The notes beneath the pieces were generated by a model. That model had not been told where the DNA came from. It ran no database searches and saw nothing but the letters and a program-made list of their open reading frames with translations. Shown in pieces: positions 9,790 through 20,724 of a stretch of 64,000 nt of DNA. Location: assembly GCF_033807575.1 (NCBI RefSeq), contig NC_084728.1, positions 4,787,451-4,851,450 on the forward strand. Direction: 5' to 3'. The position numbers were made by a program, and so were the translations under genes. Origin of the DNA: Cydia pomonella (taxonomy: Eukaryota > Arthropoda > Insecta > Lepidoptera > Tortricidae). How positions within the stretch are numbered: position 1 is the stretch's first letter; each line of letters opens with the position of its first letter.

Positions 9790-11862
9790 TACACTATAAA
9801 ACTTAAAACCTAAATCTAAAAATAAATAATACTAAACTTAAAATAAAATACTAAAAAATATCCCCCTGCGGCATGGTACCGTAGATACTGGCAGCATTTC
9901 CTCGCTGTATTGCAAGACTAATTCTTTGAGCGAGAAAGCTGCCAGCTCTGCGGTCGCCGGTGACCTCTGCTATCCTTTTTGAAAGGTCCTTAAAGAGCTT
10001 AAGGGCACTTGGACCCCACGGGCCAAGGGTCTCGACGCCAAAAGGTATGAAATTGTATTCGGCGCCGAGACCCCTATATTTGGACATTTTTAAATTTTCG
10101 GCCGCTTCTGCCGCCGCGCCGACCTTAGCAGATGTGCCGTGGAGATGAGACGGGGCTAGGGTGTCTACACAAGTGGCGTCCCATACCAGCACCCGTCCCA
10201 TCTTCCACGGAATTAGTGTCATTCCGTCCGGTCTCTTACCATCGTCTCTTAAAATGCCGGCGGGCTCAAGTAAAGCTGGCACGTTGACGCTGGCGAGAAA
10301 CCGGCGGAGAATATCGTTGAGCGCGGCGTGTCGGGAGAAGCGGCCGGCGCTCCTTTGGCAAGAGAGCCCGTGGTGTCCAAGGACGTCGACGTTAGTGCCG
10401 CAGGGGCACCTATGTGGGGCACAGACCCGGACGCCGAGTCGCAGGCAGGCAGCAACGCGCAGAGTGTGCGGTTCCAGGAAGGTACCGGTATGTACCGACG
10501 GGAAGGCGTGTAGCCAGGCGCCGGATTCCCTAGCACCTGCTGCTAATAGTCTGGCGCGTGCTGAACCTGTACTGCGGCTTAAGAGAGAGTCGTAAATGAT
10601 TTTACATTGTATGTCATCCCAGGTCCTTTGCGAATTTAGATTTTCGGGGAAATCCTTACCCGGGCAGACAATGGACCAGGCGTTTTTACAGTCCGTTAAG
10701 CCAGCAATCTCGTAGTTTGATGGACAGGCCCTTAGGATTTTACCTACAAGAGTTGCTGAGCTATGGACGGAGGATAAAAACGCCGGGGTAGAGACACTTG
10801 AAATTTTGCGGATCCCTAACCCACCGTGACGAATGGGAAGGGATGCCTGGGTCCAGGACTCTTCGCTAAACTGCAAGTTCAAAATAGATTCTAAATTGCT
10901 TTTGATCAAGTCGTCAAGTGGTGTTAATAAATTTTGAAATTTTGAAAAAGGGCAGCAGCGAAGTACGTACATTAATTTTGGAACAAAGAGGCAGAATTTA
11001 ATTATAGATAAAGCGAAATGAGGGCTAATTTCGAGAAGACGACTTTTGTAATCTTGAAATTTAGAAGTAGTATCGGAAATGAAATTTGGATAGGATTCTT
11101 CAAAGATGGGGGACCCTAGGAGGCAAAGAGAGCTTTTGTCTATTATTTTAATATTTGGCGTAAGTAGGTCAAATTTTGGTTTTATAACCGAAAAATTTAA
11201 GGAGGCGTTTTTAACAAAAAGTTCGCATTTGCTATAGTTTAGCTCTAGCCCAATTGCTTGAAATTTTAATTTTATCGTCGAGAGGTCTGACAGTACGGAA
11301 TCGAGGTCGCCTCCGAGGGTTCCATCATCTAAATACCAGACATTAAATTTTGATTTTAAATTTTGAATAATCGGATTAATAACCAAACTGAATATTGCCG
11401 GCCCGAGAGGATCACCTTGCTGACAGCCGACTTCAGAAGATAATACATTTTCGCGATAGATCAATTTGGTAGGGTCAGCATAACAATGCAAGAGGTAGTT
11501 GTAAATTTCCGGAATGTTGTTCTTTATTTCAGTCAGCAAGGTATCCCTGTTTACTGAATTGAAAGCGTTCCGAACATCAATTTTGACCAGCACGTCACAG
11601 GATGAATTTGAGAGGTATGTGCGTAAGGCATGGACGGCTGCCTCACAACCTCCTTTTATGCCGAAACCGAGCTGTACAGGTTCAAAAAGTGGTTTTAATT
11701 TGGAAATTATGTACCTGACTGCAATTTTGGAGGCGAGACGTCTGATAGTAGAGCCAACGGCAATCGGTCTCACCCCTCCGTCCTTTTTGGTGAGAGCGAT
11801 GAGATTTGCCCCGTATAGAATCGGGACTATTTCCGGATTCACGTGTCCTGTGTACATTATAT
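9790..11862 (-). mobile_element. Non-LTR retrotransposon, RT plus R2-like endonuclease, 5'-truncated
   Basis: A minus-strand element carries an uninterrupted frame (11857-9851) plus a T/A-rich 3' UTR. Both ends fall inside a SINE. Its 3' UTR is recognisably the same as that of the relic at 57112-57470. Further 3' relics lie at 20105-20290, 43700-44425 and 44640-44700. The excess of 3' ends is what target-primed reverse transcription produces. Confidence 0.75.
9851..11857 (-). CDS. Reverse transcriptase with restriction-like endonuclease domain
   Basis: A 668-residue open frame. RT motifs visible: LVKIDVRNAFNS (Asp near 94), GCQQGDPLGP (144-153) and the catalytic WYLDDG (174-179). The C-terminal part has C-x-C-x8-H-x4-C (484-500), RHAALNDI (509-516), then RPDGM (542-546) and WDATC (559-563). 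By family knowledge, a CCHC knuckle followed by a PD..D core is the layout of the restriction-like endonuclease of R2/R4/NeSL-type non-LTR elements. An N-terminal DNA-binding region is missing, because the frame opens at the insertion boundary. The first Met is therefore probably not the native start. No inactivating stop occurs, so the copy looks young. The exact clade is not certain. Confidence 0.75.
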   Translation of the reverse strand: MYTGHVNPEIVPILYGANLIALTKKDGGVRPIAVGSTIRRLASKIAVRYIISKLKPLFEPVQLGFGIKGGCEAAVHALRTYLSNSSCDVLVKIDVRNAFNSVNRDTLLTEIKNNIPEIYNYLLHCYADPTKLIYRENVLSSEVGCQQGDPLGPAIFSLVINPIIQNLKSKFNVWYLDDGTLGGDLDSVLSDLSTIKLKFQAIGLELNYSKCELFVKNASLNFSVIKPKFDLLTPNIKIIDKSSLCLLGSPIFEESYPNFISDTTSKFQDYKSRLLEISPHFALSIIKFCLFVPKLMYVLRCCPFSKFQNLLTPLDDLIKSNLESILNLQFSEESWTQASLPIRHGGLGIRKISSVSTPAFLSSVHSSATLVGKILRACPSNYEIAGLTDCKNAWSIVCPGKDFPENLNSQRTWDDIQCKIIYDSLLSRSTGSARARLLAAGARESGAWLHAFPSVHTGTFLEPHTLRVAACLRLGVRVCAPHRCPCGTNVDVLGHHGLSCQRSAGRFSRHAALNDILRRFLASVNVPALLEPAGILRDDGKRPDGMTLIPWKMGRVLVWDATCVDTLAPSHLHGTSAKVGAAAEAAENLKMSKYRGLGAEYNFIPFGVETLGPWGPSALKLFKDLSKRIAEVTGDRRAGSFLAQRISLAIQRGNAASIYGTMPQGDIF

Positions 11863-12077
11863 ATTATATATAACGTTGTATAAGTACCCTCGACACAAGC
11901 CATATTGAGCTTACTGTGGGACTAAAAAAAAATTCATTGATCTAGCTTCAAAAATTACGTAGGAAACAGTCGAGTACGTTTGTATGGAGAAAGGACTATT
12001 CCTGTTGTCTCTTAAAAGTAAGAAATAAAACGCAAAGACACGGTTTATTTTTTTATTACATTTTATTTTCGTCTACT

Positions 12078-13290
12078 TTAAATTTTGCAGCCGCACCCGC
12101 ACTGTCCCCGGATGGACACGGAGCCGGTCGCCGGCACCCTGCCACTGAACACCACTGAGCCGAGCACCGGCACGGATCCGACGACGGCCGTGTTTCCGTA
12201 CGCACCGATGTCGCCCTCAGCGCGCACCACTCCGGCACCCTCGCCGCCGTACGACGCGCCGTAGCCGCTGCTTATACTAGATGTACCCAGGCTGATGCTA
12301 GGTGCACTTACGGCAATGCTAGGCGTACTGTAGCTGACGCTAGGCGAACTGTAGCTGATGCTAGGCGAATTGTAGCTGACGCTAGGCGCACTGTAGCTGA
12401 CGCTGGGTGCATTGTACTCATATGCACTAATGCTGCAGCTTGGCGCACTAACACTGTAGTTCTCGATGACTTTTTCGACGCCTCCGATGCAACCGGAGGG
12501 CGCGTAAGAAATTTGACTGCAACCACACGGCAGCCCGCACAGAGCAGTCTGTAAGAAAATATAGAAATATATTTATATGCAAGAATGCAGGTCAAAAAAG
12601 GTACATACAAAGTTCCAGATACGTTCTGCCACAATAATAACTATTACTATTATTATAATAATTGTATTATGATTATTAATTAGATACCTACATTATTAAA
12701 GAAAAAAATGAATAAGTCTGCTCAAAGGGCCTTTGTGGGATAGATCGATGACCATCTAAATATGGCTGGAGAGACAAAGTTGACAGAGACCTACTCGCTC
12801 TGAACACAGAAAACTGGGAGGAAATTGCACTAGACAGGACGCGCTAGCGCTAACTCGCATCGGAGGCTACGACCTAGGGGACTACCGCAAAAACCAAAAT
12901 TCGCATATTGCGGTAATCTCTCTCGTTTACTCTCACTAAGACGTAATTAGAGTGACAGAGAAAAATATAGCCCTGAGATGTCGCTTAAGGCACCGTTCAG
13001 ATTTATAAAATGAGCAGTACTGCCGCAGTATTCCAGTATTACCTACGTTAATACCGATTTGTTGCTGGCAATTTTGCTGCCCGGATTTTTGGCAATTGGG
13101 GAAGCAATCCAGTCGACAGTAATGTCGCGCTGCAATACTGCTGCCGCAATAATGGTACCTTTAGCCAACGGATTAAGTAATGTAAGCTATTTGGTCTTTG
13201 AACAAATGAAATTAAATTTGAATTGTAAGTAATCGTTACCTGGATCAGACCAGCCTGGACACACAACAGGAGGAAAGCAAAGCGAGACAT
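12078..13290 (-). CDS. Chorion class A protein with heptad-repeat arm, pair 3
   Basis: Exon 1 13290-13240 (MSRFAFLLLCVQAGLIQ) has a GTAACG donor, and exon 2 12548-12078 follows a TTACAG acceptor, giving 173 residues. Exon 2 contains no Met in frame, so a simple ORF scan misses it. After a Cys arm (LCGLPCGCSQISYAP) comes a serine-rich arm of about seven heptads of the type (A/S)PSVSYS, then the class A core (YGGEGAGVV, VPVLGSV) and GQCGCGCKI. It is the only A gene on the minus strand. The closest relative is the pair 4 A protein, which has fewer heptads. It shares a promoter with the interrupted B gene at 13586. Role: secreted eggshell structural protein. Confidence 0.9.
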
Positions 13291-13585
13291 GTTTGTAATA
13301 CTTTTCTTACTTATAAGAAATGATGACTTACCCAGAATTTCTACTGTTTTTATACTAACCTAATCATACAAAATTTGGAAATTAGGTCAATGATAACACA
13401 CCTGTGGTATTTTCTTTCTCTGCCAAAGAAAGGTAATAGGAAATGCGTGACGATGCGTGAAAAGTTACTTCTTTGTCATTTTGTTTGAATATTTGACCTA
13501 GATTTATGAGCATGATTGATAACAATGTTTAATAATAGTAGAATAAATCGCAATAAAAGGATCTGTCAAAGTTGAAAGTAACAAA
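13291..13585. promoter_or_regulatory. Bidirectional chorion promoter, pair 3 (inverted)
   Basis: The A side reads on the minus strand: TATAAAAA at 13354-13347, AGGTCA at 13384-13389 (TGACCT in A orientation) and GATAA at 13392-13396. A block around 13420-13460 (TTTCTTTCTCTGCCAAAGAAAG and TGCGTGACG) is shared in inverted orientation with the pair 4 promoter. The B side has only CAATAAAAGG near 13551 as a TATA-like element. Confidence 0.75.
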
Positions 13586-13980
13586 ATGTCATTCAAGGCA
13601 GCATTACTCTGTGTGGTCGCTTGTTTAGTTCAACTGGTAAGTTTTTGCACCTTGATGTTTTCGGTGCAAGATAGATATAAGTCGGCTTACATTGGCATTG
13701 GATGGTAGCTTTGGCCATGGAAATTGCTGGTTTGATTATTGCATCGAAATTATGCTGTCTTGTGGTGATGTGGTTGGCATTAGCTGAGCGTTTACGTTTA
13801 TTTATATTTGTTATTATATCGTTCTACTAAAAAATACATATAATGAATACGTGCTCTTCATGTGGACTAAAGTTACCCTCTGATGGGTAGATCATAGCAA
13901 TGTTTAGCCTATGTTTCTGTACTTAAACAATCATGGTTGTCAAACCTTAAAATATTAATGATATATTGTTTTAATTTCCC

Positions 13981-14150
13981 GACCGACCGCCCGGTCTGGC
14001 CTAGTGGGTAGTGACCCTGCCTATGAAGCTGATGGTCCCGGGTTCAAATCCTGATAAGAGCATATATTTGTGTGATGAACACTATTTGTGTGGGACTTAG
14101 TTAATTTGTGTTATAATGTCCTATAATATTTATTTAGTTTGACTGATCTT
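13981..14150 (+). mobile_element. SINE family 1, copy c (in pair 3 B intron)
   Basis: Head TGGCCTAGTGGGTAGTGACC and B box GGTTCAAATCC, then GTGTGATGAACAC and the tail ACTTAGTTAATTTGTGTTATAATG. It is shorter than copy b, with an internal deletion. Confidence 0.75.
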
Positions 14151-14259
14151 TGTCCCAATTGACTTTGACTGTTGTTGATCTTTTTTTGTTTAAATTAAAA
14201 CTTATAGTTTTCTACCTGTGACGTCATCGGCGTGGGATGATGATGATGATGATGATTGA

Positions 14260-14770
14260 CAATAACTATCGTCTGTCCTTCCCCGGGCTTCAAACTCTCC
14301 CCATACAAATTTCACATAAATCGCTTCAGTAGTTTTACCGCGAAGGGGTAACCGACAGACAGTCTGACAGTTATTACGCATTTATAATTTTATTTATAAA
14401 GGCTGATGTAACCGAGGCATACTATATAAAATAAAAACCAGTGTTGGCAGCACGTTAATTAGAATTGAACAAATTAAACCGTAAACTGTAACCTCTATTC
14501 TGGAAAATTAAGAAAATAAGGAAATGTAAGACGTCAAATTAATATGGATCTATAATTTTTTGTGGCAGACCAACATTTTGGATTTTTTTTCTTGCTTACT
14601 ATTACTAAGGACTAGTATTATAAATGCAAAAGTAACTGTCTATCTGAGTGTCTGCATCTGTTTCCTCTTCGCAGTTCGCACTTAAACCGCTGGACCGATT
14701 TAGATAAATTTTCATTTGGAGATAGTACGAGGCCAAAGAAAAGACATAGGATCATTTTTATCGATCATCG
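14260..14770. repeat. Dispersed repeat fragments in pair 3 B intron
   Basis: Blocks such as CCATACAAATTTCACATAAATC plus CGACAGACAG, and a second block (ATTATAAATGCAAAAGTAAC, CTTAAACCGCTGGACCGATTT), resemble common lepidopteran interspersed repeats. No coding content was seen. Confidence 0.4.
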
Positions 14771-15467
14771 TATGAAATTGTGGGCAGAAGATTATTTTTT
14801 TCTATTTTCAGTCTCTAGCTGGTCCGTATTGCCTTCCGAAACCGCCTAGCTGCAGCTGCGGTAACGTGATCGTCAAAGAAATCGATCAGATTAGTTACAA
14901 ACCTATTCGACCGAAAACCGCTGGTAAAGTGATCGTTGAAAAAATTTAGCAGATAAGTTACAATCCGATTCGTCCGACAAAATATTTAAGCAACAGCGCG
15001 TCCATCGATGTAGCTAGTTATGGTGGGGCCCTGGCTGTTTCTAGCATCGGGCCGATTTCGCCCTCCGGTATCGCCGTGGCTACCGACCTGGGCCTGGCGG
15101 GAGACGTGGTGCTCTCCGGCGAGCTGCCGTACCTGAGCGCGGTGGCGTTCGAGGGCCAGTTCGCCACCGCCGGCGCCGTGCCGGTGGCGTACGGCTGTGG
15201 AGACTACGTCGGCATCACAGAACAAATCAGAGGCATTGCTGGCTCTGGTTCTTACATTGGAGGGAATATTGGTGCTAGCTCTTATGGCTCTTCTTACCTT
15301 GGTTGTGGATGTAAATACTAAAAGTTGAACGAAGTTGCTAAACTGAATGTTCAAATAAACAATAATAGTTATGTCATAATTTTTCTCTATTCGTTTAGAT
15401 ACCTATAAAAACTGACCCATGGTAGCGCATAACGAGCTAGAACTGCGTATGTAATTTTTTATTTGAC

Positions 15468-15710
15468 GACCTGTCTGACCTAGTGGATAGTGAACTATAG
15501 TGACTCTGTCTATGAAGATGGTCCCGGGTTCAAATCCCCGTAAGGGCATTAATTTGTGTGATGAAAAACGATATCTGTTCCTAAAAGTCATGGGTGTTTT
15601 CAATGTATATAAGTATTGTATTTGTCTATATACGTACGATTATATATATCATTGCCTAGTACTCATAGTACAAGCTATTCTTAGTTTGGGGCTAAGTCGT
15701 TTCGTGTAAG
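15468..15710 (+). mobile_element. SINE family 1, copy d
   Basis: Head GACCTAGTGGATAGTGA with an internal duplication, B box GGTTCAAATCC and the body through GTCATGGGTGTTTTC. The AT-rich tail runs to the GCTAAGTCGTTTCGTGTAA end. Confidence 0.7.
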
Positions 15711-15931
15711 TCCTCAATTTTTTTTTCAAATAATTATTTATTTATGTAAAATCTTCATCAGTTACATGAGCACGTCTACTACTAAAATAAGTTCTTTAAG
15801 TTTACATATATGACACACAACAACAACCGGTCATTTATCAAATATCTAAATTTTCCGGCTTAAAGTTCAAGTGTGGCTCGGACACGTATGCCGTCCATTA
15901 TTTGACTGTGTTACATGCGTAGAGGGAGTCC

Positions 15932-16105
15932 TGGGGCCCATTTCTCGGACGGTATTAGACTAATATTATTTGTCCACGAACTGTCAAATCGTATGGGTTA
16001 CCATGGCAACACCTTATAATATTAGACTAATTAATACCGTTCGAGAAATGGGCTCCAGTTCGTGGACTAATATTAGTTTAATACCGCTCGAGAAATGGGC
16101 CCCTG
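15932..16105. repeat. MITE with TIRs
   Basis: The left end GGGGCCCATTTCTCGGACGG is inverted at the right end (CTCGAGAAATGGGCCCC). An additional internal copy of the right arm at about 16030-16055 suggests a tandem or nested insertion. Confidence 0.65.
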
Positions 16106-16347
16106 GAGACTTACCCACGCGCCACGTGGGAAACTTGAACAGTTCAGTTCAGTTCATTTTCTTTATTGGTAAAAAAATATATATCAGGTCACACAGGTAC
16201 ATTTGAAATTATGCTACTCGTAGTTACCCGTATAGTGTTAGGTATATATAGTGTTGAGTAAACCATTTTATAAATAAAAATCGGCCTAGAGCATGTCGGG
16301 CCATGCTCAGTGTAGGGCTCCGTAGTTACCATTCTGTCAAAATAATT

Positions 16348-16637
16348 GTGGCATTATCTATGAAAAGGGACCTTATTGTCGATGGCGCTTACGCCGCACT
16401 GCGTCGCGCAGCGTTGTATTTGTTTCAGAGCATCGTTTATAACGGCGGGAGCGCCATCGACAATAAGGTCCCTTTGATAGATAACGTCACTGTGGCATTA
16501 TCTATGAAAAGGGACCTTATTGTCGATGTAGCTTCCGCCGCACTGCATCGCGCAGCGTTGTATTTCTGTATCGGAGCATCGTTTTTGACGTCGGAAGCGC
16601 CATCGACAATAAAGTCCCTTTTCATAGATAACGTCAC
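16348..16637. repeat. Two tandem fold-back MITEs
   Basis: Two head-to-tail copies (about 16348-16490 and 16492-16637). Each begins GTGGCATTATCTATGAAAAG and ends with the inverted complement (GATAACGTCAC), with arms of about 40 bp. Confidence 0.75.
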
Positions 16638-17059
16638 AATATGTAGTTTAAACGGTTATTAGTAAGTATCATGTACATTACAAGCATAAGGGAGTACCTA
16701 CGCAGCTCTTTGTACGTCTTTTTACTAAGAGGAGAAGATTTTTTGCAATTACTCAAAAAAGGCTAGACCGATCATGTTCACTATAGTTTGCATTGAAGTT
16801 ATTAATTATATTTTAAAAACCGGACACCTGAGGAAACTTATTGGTGACCTCTATACATATATTACGGTAGTGTGTACATATTTTTGTCACTTAGTCTGTA
16901 TCGATATTTAATACCTTAATTGTACCTACGTCGCGCCGCTGACTAAATAAATACCTACTACACTACTTAATCAACAGCAAATATTGCAATACAACAAATC
17001 AAATATAATCCTGAACACTTCGCTTTAATAGGTACCTACAGCATTTTTTTATTTATATG

Positions 17060-17595
17060 TTATAAGTTAAGTTATAGTGAAGGTGGCCATACTAAAGAAG
17101 AGACGACTGAGGTGGCTTGGGCATGTGTATCGAATGGAACGGACTCGTTTGCCACGTCAAATCCTGCTAGGGGAGGTTGCAGACGCAAAAAGACTGGTCG
17201 GGCGGCCAATGCTGCGCTTCAAAGATTGCGTCAAGCGTGATATGGTTGCTTTTAATATCACATGTAACCAATGGCAAAAACTGGCCGAAGACCGACCCGT
17301 ATGGCGTCGTGCTGTTCACGATGGTCAAGCCAAACACGACGATGCCTGGTTTACCTCTTTAAGAGAGAAACGTATGAGGCGCCACGAGCAGGCCTCCAAC
17401 CCTCGCCCACCTGGGCAAGCATACACCTGCCGCGTGTGTGGACGTGGGATCCTCTCTCGCATAGGGCTATACAGCCACGAACGCAAGTGTCGTTACCAGG
17501 ATGCTGCTTAAAACATCTCACACAGATGAATAGGCCTAGTGTGTTAGTGAAGGTGAACGATTGGCACGTTGGCTACCATCCCACGCATTTCTGAG
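17060..17595 (+). mobile_element. LINE ORF2 C-terminal fragment
   Basis: The frame at 17077-17511 reads RLRWLGHVYRMERTRLPRQ, GRPMLRFKDCVKRDM and a terminal C2H2-like knuckle (CRVCGRGILSRIGLYSHERK). This is the typical end of an endonuclease/reverse-transcriptase LINE protein. The polymerase domain is absent, so this is a 5'-truncated copy. Its frame is open, so it may be fairly young. It lies between chorion pairs 3 and 4 and has no host role that I can see. Confidence 0.75.
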
Positions 17596-18515
17596 GCCAA
17601 GAGAAGGAAAAAATGTTATATAAGTTTAGGTCAATTTCACAAGCATAAAATTTTTGTTTATTTTTTTTCGAATTTTTGTATGTATTTATACTTACATAAA
17701 ATGTAAATGCTAACTTTGACTTTAAGCTTTGTAAAACTAACTCAAAATAAATTTAAACTTTTTTTTGTAATATGTACCTGTTTTTTGCAAAGTGTTACTT
17801 GTCACTTTTTGACATCTATCAATAAGGATATTTGATTTGGACTAGGTCCCTTAGTGGCAACATCGCCATCAAAAAAGACGTTTTCTCTAAGTAACAATAA
17901 AAAGATGTTTTTATTTGTGAGTGGCTTTAACTCTGAAATTAGGCGAGTTCCAAAAAAGTTTATAGAGGTTAGTCTTTAAATATGATCAGGAATATACTGT
18001 TAACATCTCTCGCCATGCTCAGGGGCACCGTAGTTATTGTGCATTTTGAGACTCACGATAACAACATCATTCAGATATCATTCTGATGTCAGTGTACGTT
18101 CGAATTGGCCTATAAGGTAAAATAATGATTACCTACGTGAATTGACGTCCGTTCTTACTTATTTACTAACTTATATAAGTGTACTATGTACTTATTCTAA
18201 TCTATCAAAAAGGGGCATTATACCCTTGCAATAAGAAGGACAATTGTGATGTAAATCAATGTGAATATGAGGCACTTTGGGTCTCGGGTACTAACTCATG
18301 ATAGTACTTCTACTTCTTAGAAATATTTTTTGTTTTTAAACAGATTAGCTTCGGTACCTGAATAACATTTAATATAATAAAAACAAGTAATTAAAAATAA
18401 AATATGCAATTATACATTGTTACACAATCGTATTTTCGCAATATTTTGCAACCTTTTAACCTCCATGTCACTTTATCATTTTCCGCCCGCGCGTCTCCTC
18501 CCGTGCGTATGTCCT
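17596..18515. other. Non-coding stretch, nothing recognised
   Basis: AT-rich DNA with short homopolymers. No recognisable gene, TIR pair or chorion exon was seen. Confidence 0.4.
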
Positions 18516-18800
18516 GGGGCCTTATTCGAGATGCACAACTGTCAAATTTCGCGTCCACATCCAATCAACACTTGATTCTATCGCATGTTGATTGTATCAA
18601 GTGTTGATTCTATCAACTGTGGATAATATCATTTGGAACAATCAAAACTCATTCATAGAAAAAATAATCAAACAAAAATCAACTTTGTTTATTACTACTA
18701 TACAGTTTGTAATGGCTCTGAACTCGAAGTGGTTCGGTTTGATTTGATTGTCACCTGACTGTGGATTGCTAATGTCAAATTTTGACATGTGTTGATATTA
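18516..18800. repeat. Probable degenerate fold-back element
   Basis: CAATCAACACTTGATTC and repeats of TGTTGATT..TATCAA near 18560-18620 are inverted around 18735-18800 (GATTGTCACC..GTGTTGATATTA), with TGTCAAATTT repeated at both ends. The arms are diverged and the boundaries approximate. Confidence 0.35.
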
Positions 18801-19563
18801 TTGCTAGACTTTTTTGTCCATGGGCTTGGGCACCATCTTGGATTTTTTGACGTACGACAGGGAATACCCTTCCTTTCATACAATATATGGCATAGAGTAA
18901 GGCGTCTTTTTTTTAAAAACATAACTTTACAGGAATCAGCGACATCTTGTATTCGATAGAATAAGTAATGCGCTATGAACAATGCGGCGGCGAGTAGTGA
19001 AACTATACCTGACTACGTCAATCAATTAAAAAGTGACCACACAGTTGATGGTCGATAAAGGCGATTATTAATTGAATTTTAACGACAATAAAGCACTATT
19101 GACATGCGATCTTTTTGTTGAACCCACACCTACACGTCGAATAATGCTCGCTCCACATATTCTCCTATGAACGCTTGTATTTGTAAAAAAATTGAATTCT
19201 CGAACCAAGTTATAAGTATAGATTTAGAGATAAAGTCCGTTTTTTTTTAAGAGGTGGTTCATGAATAACCCTATGTTGAATTTATTACTATAAAAATAAT
19301 TCTACATTTGTCAAAAAAAATTACTATGTTGCGCTATTACATTATGCATAAAATAGATACAAAGATAGGTACTTTAGTAGCTGGCTCACTTGGTCTATCA
19401 ACAACTGTTTTAATGCTCTTTGTACTCGTATACGCGACCCCCATTGTATGTACAGTTTCCATCAGATATATCGGAACGCATGTATGAGATCTCAAATTAT
19501 TAAGATAAGACCTACTGTACTGTCTATATTACTTACCAAGACCTAAATACCTATTGTTGATAT
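18801..19563. other. Non-coding stretch, nothing recognised
   Basis: AT-rich intergenic sequence without recognisable coding or repeat structure by eye. Confidence 0.4.
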
Positions 19564-19780
19564 GTACAGTCAGCATCAAAAGTAGCGGATGAAACAACGC
19601 GCCAAAAGTATCTGATATTCCGGGTAACTTTTCCAAATATAGATAAATTTCTAAAATTCGCGTTATATTTTACAGTATTAGTTGTTCTATATTAAAGACA
19701 TCACTTTTTGTTAAGCTGATACAGAATGGCAGTTACTTATGAAACGTTATTTGATCCGCTACTTTTGATGCTGACTGTAC
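19564..19780. repeat. MITE with perfect 27-bp TIRs
   Basis: The left end GTACAGTCAGCATCAAAAG continues to AGCGGAT; the right end is its exact complement (ATCCGCTACTTTTGATGC to CTGACTGTAC). A TA at each border suggests a TA duplication, as in Tc1/mariner families. The CAGTCAGC end is shared with the hairpin at 3388-3510. Confidence 0.85.
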
Positions 19781-20104
19781 CTACACAAAGATGATTCCTA
19801 TGTTAAAAGGAGATCAATGACATAATTCTGTTATTCAACTACAAATAAAAAAACAGATATTTTACAGTTAACATATTTTTATTATCGATTTCTTCAATTA
19901 AATAAAACATGTGACTATATTTCATTTTCTTCAGTGTAAATTATTTACTGATATTCCAGTTTCCTGTATCAGTTTGATACCAGGAAATATAAAAACTACA
20001 CCTCTTCAAAAACTTTGCTGGTAATTGGACATCTGTAAGTTTAAATAAAAAACATGATAAAAACACTTAAGTTAAATACTTATAAATCAAATATTTGCCC
20101 TATA

Positions 20105-20290
20105 TTCTGGTCGCTCGGTAGGGTGCCCAGAAGGCTGGCTGCATTGCCCCCCTGGATAACAATGCTGATCCGCTGAGTGAAATATAGGCCAGTCCTCTGG
20201 TCACCAGAAGCCTATATAAGGCGCTCTCATAGAGCCACGCTAGGGCCCCAGAGTTTCAAATTCAACCCCAAGCGCCACAATGTAGTTAAG
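20105..20290 (-). mobile_element. 3' relic of the RLE non-LTR element
   Basis: The minus strand reads a decayed version of the element's last 50 or so residues (EFETLGP, a broken middle, then a GNAA/GAMQ-like stretch ending LLGTL). It matches the end of the frame at 9851. Confidence 0.5.
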
Positions 20291-20724
20291 GGTTTAAATT
20301 CTAGATCAAGAACATGGAATACTGTTCGCTAGTAACTAGTAAGGCCATACGTATTAGAAAAATTTAATGGTAGGAGACGGCCGTGGTCGTGGTAGGTAGG
20401 TACAGCATACGTGGGCCAGGCAAGCCCTGAAATTATGCACCTATTTTACTATAAATTTGTTCACCTGTGTATATTTACTGTTTCCATGATAATCATTTTT
20501 AATATGTAGCCCGTGTAATCGGGCTGTATTATTTGCTTCATATGTTTTAACACAAAATCATAATTTTAATTCAATAATTAATGGTGTTTTACATATTTTT
20601 ACATATTAATCATGAATGTACCTATTTTGCAAACTTTTCTTGGATATAATAATATTGTTTACTTCAATTGACGTGTTTATTATTTTCGTTACTATGTCAA
20701 CGTTAATTCTTAAAAAAATATAAC

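Larger units (their letters stand above)
13586..15321 (+). pseudogene. Chorion class B gene with in-frame stop, pair 3
   Basis: Exon 1 13586-13636 (MSFKAALLCVVACLVQL) has a GTAAGT donor; exon 2 14812-15321 follows TTTTCAG. The frame holds through both exons except for a TAG at 14947-14949, about codon 63 of 186, in the charged arm. The pair 4 B protein has Glu at the matching place (IEEIEKIRYN versus EKI-stop-QISYN). Beyond the stop the full class B core (ISPSGIAVATDL, LPYLSAVAFEG, YGCGDYVGITEQ) and the tail (YLGCGCKY) are intact, with no other defects, so the loss is recent or is an allele or base error. If real, the product would lack the whole central domain. The intron carries a SINE and a dispersed repeat. 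An AATAAA follows the stop. Confidence 0.8.

Noticed and set aside
10161..10595. 144-residue plus-strand frame
   Set aside because: Antisense to the long, motif-containing RT/endonuclease frame.
15403..15709. Short peptides across SINE copy d
   Set aside because: They lie wholly within the repeat and have no recognisable motif.
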